Shown here piece by piece: positions 58,319 to 64,000 of a stretch of DNA of 64,000 nucleotides. The translations under genes and the position numbers were made by a program. The stretch lies in assembly GCA_021292105.1 (NCBI GenBank), contig CM037862.1, positions 34,182,770 through 34,246,769 on the forward strand, in the 5' to 3' direction. Below the pieces are notes generated by a model. The model searched no databases and was not told the DNA's origin. It saw only the letters and a program-made list of their open reading frames with translations. Source of the DNA: Anadara kagoshimensis (Eukaryota; Mollusca; Bivalvia; Arcoida; Arcidae). Position 1 is the stretch's first letter; every line of letters starts with the position of its first letter.

Positions 58319-59289
58319 ATGTTTTAAATAGAAATCGACATGAGGAACATATCCAATAAAACTGGCGATAGTGATGCATGTATAGATCTGGTTGACATTT
58401 TAGATGTGGTTTCGTGATGCTCTGGTTAAACAATTGTAAAGTACAACTCGATAGTCAAGACATTTCAACTGAGACATGTGTCGTTGCTCAACGACATTCA
58501 ATATTCTATATTTCATTTTATATCACTTGCATCTGAATCGACTTCAGCTGTCATCTACCAAGACAGTGGAAGTTAATCAAAATTCAGAAAAACCATCAGA
58601 AACTCGTAATTTAAAATGGCAGACGACAGACACGTCTCCAATTTTAGATCAAATAATCCGGTATTTTCTCGACTAACAAGCTTTTTTAACGAACCCCTGG
58701 ATTATTTGTTATTTCCGGTGTAGCAGCCGACAGTAATAAAGTATTACACAATAGTTTCTGTTTCAGTAATTTGTCAAGTTTTTTTCCACAATGACACGGT
58801 AGTCTGCTTCAGTAAAATATACTTGTCGATCATTTCACAAAAATATTTCCATGACGCTGTTCAGATCTACTTTAAATCACATCACTGCATCAATACAGTG
58901 TCACTTCAGAAGTCGGGCGATTTTGATGTTTTCGCTATAACTTCCATTTTGAATAGATCTGAATGTGTATCCCTATGGCGATTGTGAATCTGATGAAATT
59001 TTCATTTTTAAAATACATGTAGATTTAATTCTCACAAATTTGCTATCTAGTTTCCTTTGTTATATAAATTCACTTAGAAAACGTCAACAACTCGAATACG
59101 GTTGTTGTACAGCGGTTCTGTAGATAACGGCAACTGAGTATTTTTAAATCTTATCAATCCCAGGTTTTATTGGAGATGGTCATTTAGTTATACACTACAA
59201 AGACTTTAACGTAACAGTTCTGTATAAATGTAAATTGTAACAAGTACTAGTAACGTAATTCCTTGTACATGCTTACAACGAGTGCATTA
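58319..59289. other. Intergenic, nothing recognised
   Basis: Unique-looking AT-rich sequence. No exon, RNA gene or repeat family could be supported. Confidence 0.5.
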
Positions 59290-59790
59290 TATATATCGAT
59301 TACAAACTGAAAGGACAGATATTAGAGGCAGCTGAGACCACCAAATACTTAAGAGTAGATCTGTGTAGTGATATTCAGTGGTACCATCATATAGTCAGGC
59401 TTGTTAAGAAAACAAACAACATAATTGAGTTTTAAAGGAAAATCTGGAGATCTCGAGTAAAGACACTAAGACGGCTGCATATTTTCACTGGTAAGATCCA
59501 ACCTGGAATATTGTATGTCGGTTTGGGTTCCCTCACCATTCACCTTCTCAGTCCAGAAGCTTGATATGGTCCAACGATGAGCAGCGAGATATGTACCACC
59601 AGAAGATACCGTAATACCAACAGCGTGACGGATTATTGCTACCGAGTCTAAATTAGGAGTCACTAATGTATAAAGTTCAGAAATATGTTCTATAAGTCCA
59701 TTAACCAACTACCTAGCACTGCCAGGAACTAGGACCAGAGCTGCACATGATAAGAAAATGCTATACAGTATCACACAGTTGCAAGAACAT
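59290..59790 (+). mobile_element. LINE reverse-transcriptase C-terminal relic
   Basis: The conceptual translation shows the usual region after RT motif D of CR1/L2-like LINEs: TTKYLRVDLCSDIQWYHHI, SNLEYCMSVWVP and LDMVQ-AARYV. Several stops and shifts interrupt it. It is a different LINE from the one at 33.6-37.9 kb and much more decayed. Confidence 0.75.
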
Positions 59791-59840
59791 ACACACTGAA
59801 GTTCAGCTTCATTCAAAGCATAAGTATGTTTCCATCTCAG

Positions 59841-59959
59841 GACTCAGGAAACATGCAAGAGTGTTCACGTGTGTATTCTTAATAAGGATACACACGTGAA
59901 CACTTTTGCAGGTTTGACTAAGGATACACACGTGAACACTTTTGCATGTTTCCTGAGTC
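59841..59959. repeat. 119-bp inverted repeat
   Basis: Ends GACTCAGGAAACATGCAAGA and its complement pair over about 41 nt, with an extra tandem copy of the GATACACACGTGAACACTTT half inside. It has a stem-loop form. Confidence 0.85.
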
Positions 59960-60046
59960 AGTTATGTATCTGTTTGAATGTGAACGCATGCACGTGTGTG
60001 TGCAACGGTGTGTGTTATGCCACTACGAATGCGCATTGCATGCCCG

Positions 60047-60048
<2 letters not shown>

Positions 60049-60094
<46 letters not shown>
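60049..60094. repeat. (GT)n dinucleotide microsatellite
   Basis: About 23 perfect GT units. Related short GTGTGTG stretches lie just upstream. Confidence 0.97.
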
Positions 60095-60095
<1 letters not shown>

Positions 60096-60129
60096 TGGGT
60101 TATTTTGGATTTTTATAGAATACATTTAG

Positions 60130-62080
60130 AAGTAGCACATGGCACAGTCAATACTTAAAGTATATATGTATCTGTCTTGTGTTTTACTTGTTTTGTTGCA
60201 GGTGTTCTTAATCTTTCCACCTATTGCCAAGTATAGGTTTCCTCAGGGGCAAATTTCCATGTTCCACATTCAGTGCAATATGGGATTCGTACTGGATCGA
60301 ACCCGAGATCTTACCCAATGGTAATCTTTTAAATCGCTGTAATATTTGTGTGTTATCACTTAACAATTCATATTATAAAACATTCCGATAATTATAAATG
60401 AATCACAATGAAGATACGGTAACACTTAGCCAGTAGATTAACATGATGATTCAGGTTACAGATATCGACCGTGCCCCTCCTTATATGGACTATGTGCTTA
60501 ATGCATGTTAATCAGTTTAAATTCATTCAAAAATTTCCCCAAATCAAGATTATTTCTATAAATAAATTTGATACAAGATAACAGTTTACAGTTATCAAAA
60601 CCTACCAAAATGATTTGAACTGATTTCATGATGAGAGCATTTATTTAATTAAACATGATAAAACTTGGAATGCAAGTTTAATGCTATATATGCATTAAGG
60701 AATTCCATTCCTATTGTAATATAAATCGGTGCTTCTAGGACATCATTCCAATAGGAACAATTTGTGCACTAAACGAACAAAAACACATCTGAGCTTGTGT
60801 TTTGTTACCATGGCTGTGATTCAATCCCCAAAAATGAATTTTACATCACAACAAAAGAATTAAGATCCCAACAAACACAGTCTTACACAATACAAAACGC
60901 CAACCTTCGCTGCGTTACCTAATGCATTATGTTGTCCCTCGCGCAGCATACATAGGACACGCTTATGTAGCAATTTTATTTCACATAATCAGAAATCATA
61001 TGAACCCTTCAGTTATCTTATCAACAAATATTGTATGTATGTATTGATACTAATTCTGATTTTTAACACTATACAATCTGTAAGCATAAGCACATGACAG
61101 TCATCATATTGTCTGTATCTATTACAATTTTTTATCATATCCGTAACACTGTAAAACCACACAAATTGCTGAAATTGAAAGATTATTTTAACTTTACATA
61201 TCTTCAATAAGTATATAACGGTCATCATAATGTCACTTCTAAGTAGGAAGAACAATCTCTATTCGCCTGTCATGATATGATCGACGTTTGTGTTTAAAGA
61301 AGCTTAAATTCATATATAATTGCATTATTTGCTTGCTTACAGTCTAAATTAAATTACTCCCTTATAGCTCTGTTAAACTAAGGATAGTCTAATGAGTTAC
61401 TTTCAAATGCAACGACTAGATGAACATATCCAATAAAACCAGAGACCAAACCTTCTTTATTGCAATTGTTCACAAGCGCATTATGATCCGCTTCTAAAAC
61501 ACCAGGCCTCGTCCCTCTCATGGATATAAATCGTTTTACAATGCAACATCCATTGCAACAGAAGACCGTTTCGTCGTCAATTGCACACTTCCTTTTGCTC
61601 TCCAATCACATTTGCATTGTTTTGTTTTAATCAGTTGGCGGTCGGTTTGTCTGTCCATAATATATTCTTGTGGCCTGATTCCCATGTTAATCGTCACCAA
61701 ATATTTGCCCTCGTAAGCTTAACATTCAAACAGCTTGACCTCTGACTTACGTACATTACCGGTTTGACTCAAAATATACCGGGTTGATGATTTGAGCGAC
61801 CTTAAAATCATTGATTTTGCAGCTTTCATTTTTATATACCAATTTGTATTCGAATCAATCCCAAATTAAAATGAATCAACTCCCGGTGGTAATGAATGTG
61901 ATTATAATATCCAGTTATGTTGTTCATCGGAATCCAATTAATTAGAGTTTGATTTGCAGCTTCCGGTATTACTATCGGAACTGTTAAAGAAAGTTGCGGT
62001 ACTATATACATTTTACAGCGCTAACATTATGAGGTTCAATAGCTTACTAAGTGTTCAGCACCATATTACGTTTGTGCAGT
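60130..62080. other. Intergenic; one small Cys-containing frame, otherwise nothing
   Basis: Mostly AT-rich sequence with broken frames. On the minus strand at 61605-61378 a 75-codon frame reads CAIDDETVFCCNGCCIVKRF and then a non-repetitive sequence ending at a GTAACT donor-like site. It lacks an ATG and a matching exon, so it is not called a gene. Confidence 0.45.
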
Positions 62081-62084
62081 GTAA

Positions 62085-62415
62085 CAACTCCTAATGAAGT
62101 CCGACGCCTAATGAAGGTCGAAATTGCAACGCCTAATGAAGTCCGGACTACATTAGGCGTTGACAATTTCGACGCCTAATGAAGTCCACAGATTGGGGCT
62201 CCAGACGAGGAGACTTTTTGATATTACCAAAAAAAAGTCTCAAAATTTTACGACTTCAATTTAGACCAACTAGCAATAGCAACGTACATTCAGGCACATA
62301 CATCGTGTGATTTGTCCAATCGTACCATACCCCCGCAAAATGTTTAGGGGGTATTTATACGAATCATCATGTCCGTCCGTCCGTCGGTCCGTCCGTCCGC
62401 CCGTTCGTCAAAATA
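62085..62415 (+). repeat. Direct repeat unit, copy 1
   Basis: About 330 bp that recur nearly identically at 63688-64000: TAACAACTCCTAA, CCGACGCCTAATGAAG, AGATTGGGGCTC, GACGAGGAGACTTTTTGATA, CGTGTG-TTTGTCCAA, then GTTTAGGGGGTATTTATACG and a GTCC-rich run. The 3' part is a dispersed mollusc-type repeat. Confidence 0.9.
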
Positions 62416-62689
62416 TCGTGTAAGCTTAAATATGTAGCTTCCATGTCTATGAATTGATTTTGATCAAACTTGGAACCAAAGTTATTGTCCGTCTGTCTGT
62501 CCGTTCGTCCGTGTGGACGTTGGGAAAGGGAGGTATTTGTCTCTCCAAAGACCGTTATAGTTTTAGCTCTTTTTGGGGAGGCATAAAAGGTACCAATCGA
62601 GAATCATCGATACATTGATGGATTGATTGATTGATTGAAAGACTGACTGATTGATTGATTGATTGGTTTGTTGAATGGGTTTTTTAGAT

Positions 62690-62890
62690 CTAGTCAAGAA
62701 TATTTACTTATATCGAGATGTCACCAGCTATAGATGGAATATTTGAAGTTTTTACCTTTGAGGTGCGTACAGTGTACAGGGAGGGTCTCCAACGAGCCAT
62801 ACTTTCTGTGATACATTGTAATCATGTGATGCTTTAGTTTATCAGGTCTTTTCCGAAGGACCCTGTGACTTTCATTGCTAAATGCCGAGC
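62690..62890 (-). repeat. Dispersed repeat, inverted copy of 45000-45290
   Basis: The reverse complement matches the 45-kb copy at GTCACAGGGTCCTTCGGAAA and at the ATATAAGTAAAT / CAATCAATCAATC end. Confidence 0.7.
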
Positions 62891-63393
62891 TGCACATGTA
62901 AATAACATTAGCAACACTCTGCTATTGTTTTGCATTTTACAATATTTTAATTTTGCGTGCATTACCATGCATGTAATGAGGTGCCCAAAATATAATAATA
63001 TTTATTTATTTATCTTATTTTTATCTATCTTCTCCGCTAAATTTCTCAACAAGGTTTTTTAGAATCCATCATACGTACATGTATATGAAATCAAAATGTG
63101 ATTTTTCCCCAAACTCCCGTGCTTACTTTATCATGTGATGAATTTCATTAAGCTTCGAGGCAACAACATGGCTAACGATGTCCCATAGTATTTCATCCGT
63201 TTTAATAATGTGCAACAGATATATTTATTTTTACCATGAAAAAAAGGTTTGCAGTGGACTTTATATCAAGCGTTTTAATGAGTTAAAACGCGGAGGATCG
63301 TTGATATAGACAAAATCTTGTTAGCAGTATTAGATAAAGTAGTAGTATACCTTTCTGAAGCTGAACTTCCCTTACTTTATCTTATCACATAAT

Positions 63394-63710
63394 GGACTTC
63401 ATTAGACGTCGAGGTAACTTAACGCCTAATGAAGTCCCTTACTATATATTATTACACAGTGGACTTCATTAGGCGTGGAGGTAACTTAACGCCTAATGAA
63501 GTCCCTTACTATATATTATTACACAGTGGACTTCATTAGGCGTCGAGGTAACGTAACGCCTAATGAAGTCCCTTACTATATCTTATTACAAAAAGGATTT
63601 CATTAGGCGTCGAGGTAAATTAACGCCTAATGAAATCCAATATGTACAAAGATATAGTAAGGGACTTCATTAGGCGTTAAGTTACCTCGACGCCTTGTAA
63701 CAACTCCTAA
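63394..63710. repeat. Array of 44-nt hairpins with exact 67-bp period
   Basis: Perfect or near-perfect stems (GGACTTCATTAGGCG / CGCCTAATGAAGTCC, 15 bp) close a loop of about 14 nt containing GAGGTAACTTAA. They start at 63394, 63461, 63528 and 63595, exactly 67 bp apart, separated by CTTACTATATATTATTACAC-like spacers. A fifth unit from about 63662 is inverted and truncated at its distal stem. Stem changes are partly compensated: in unit 4, GGATTTCATT pairs with AATGAAATCC. Confidence 0.92.
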
Positions 63711-64000
63711 CGAAGTCCGACGCCTAATGAAGTCCGGACTTCATTAGGCGTTGACAATTTCGACGCCTAATGAAGTCCACAGATTGGGGCTCAAGACGAG
63801 GAGACTTTTTGATATTACCAAAAAAAGTCTCAAAATTTTACGACTTCGATTTAGACCAACTAGCAATAGCAACGTACATTCAGGCACATACATCGTGTGC
63901 TTTGTCCAACCGTACCATACCCCGCAAAAATGTTTAGGGGGTATTTATACGAATCACCCTGTCCGCCCGTCCGTCCGTCCGTCCGTCGGTCCGTCAAAAT
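63688..64000 (+). repeat. Direct repeat unit, copy 2 (runs off the window)
   Basis: Near-identical to 62085-62415, 1.6 kb downstream. It lacks one short GCCTAATGAAGG segment present in copy 1. It continues beyond the window edge. Confidence 0.9.

Noticed and set aside
59869-60129. Repeat peptide frame (DTHVNTFA) with Val/Cys tail
   Set aside because: Made from an inverted-repeat segment and a (GT)n microsatellite.

Overview
The window is animal nuclear DNA: AT-rich, with small exons bounded by GT-AG introns and dense interspersed repeats. Several features point to a lophotrochozoan, most likely a bivalve mollusc. These are a Helentron/pearl-like element with a tandem-repeat core, many copies of a tRNA-headed SINE, TIR and foldback MITEs, GTCC-rich repeats, and animal orthologues of DALRD3 and USP48. 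The species call is an inference.

Layout. (1) 314-14674, plus strand: the 3' eleven exons of a long, mostly disordered protein I do not recognise. All splice phases agree and give 1,039 codons. Its last intron is filled by a 25-bp minisatellite of about 3.2 kb whose unit copies the exon 10 splice-donor junction. (2) 16177-28451, minus strand: a complete 13-exon DALRD3 (about 569 aa), convergent with gene 1. Its last intron carries a 3-kb Helentron-like element and another intron holds a 160-bp near-perfect palindrome. (3) 28452-29469: a candidate divergent regulatory region with a 143-bp palindrome and a CRE. (4) 29470-38010, plus strand: a four-exon model for a 78-aa Lys-rich protein. Its last intron contains a decayed LINE, itself interrupted by a 742-bp TIR element with a 5-bp target duplication. 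(5) 38-46 kb: intergenic repeats. (6) 46.77-50.07 kb, plus strand: an intronless USP48 copy with at least four -1 shifts at short homopolymers. It is either a young processed copy or a gene damaged by sequencing error. (7) 50-64 kb: AT-rich DNA with SINEs, MITEs, a 41-bp minisatellite, a LINE relic, and at the right edge an array of hairpins spaced exactly 67 bp apart inside a 1.6-kb direct duplication.

There is no operon-like organisation. DALRD3 is a tRNA-modification factor and USP48 a deubiquitinase, and nothing here links them functionally. The most unusual features are the splice-donor-derived minisatellite, the 67-bp hairpin array, the intronless USP48 and the reconstructable nested transposon. 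Exon borders were placed by reading splice consensus, phase and, for DALRD3 and USP48, similarity to the vertebrate proteins from memory. No search was run.
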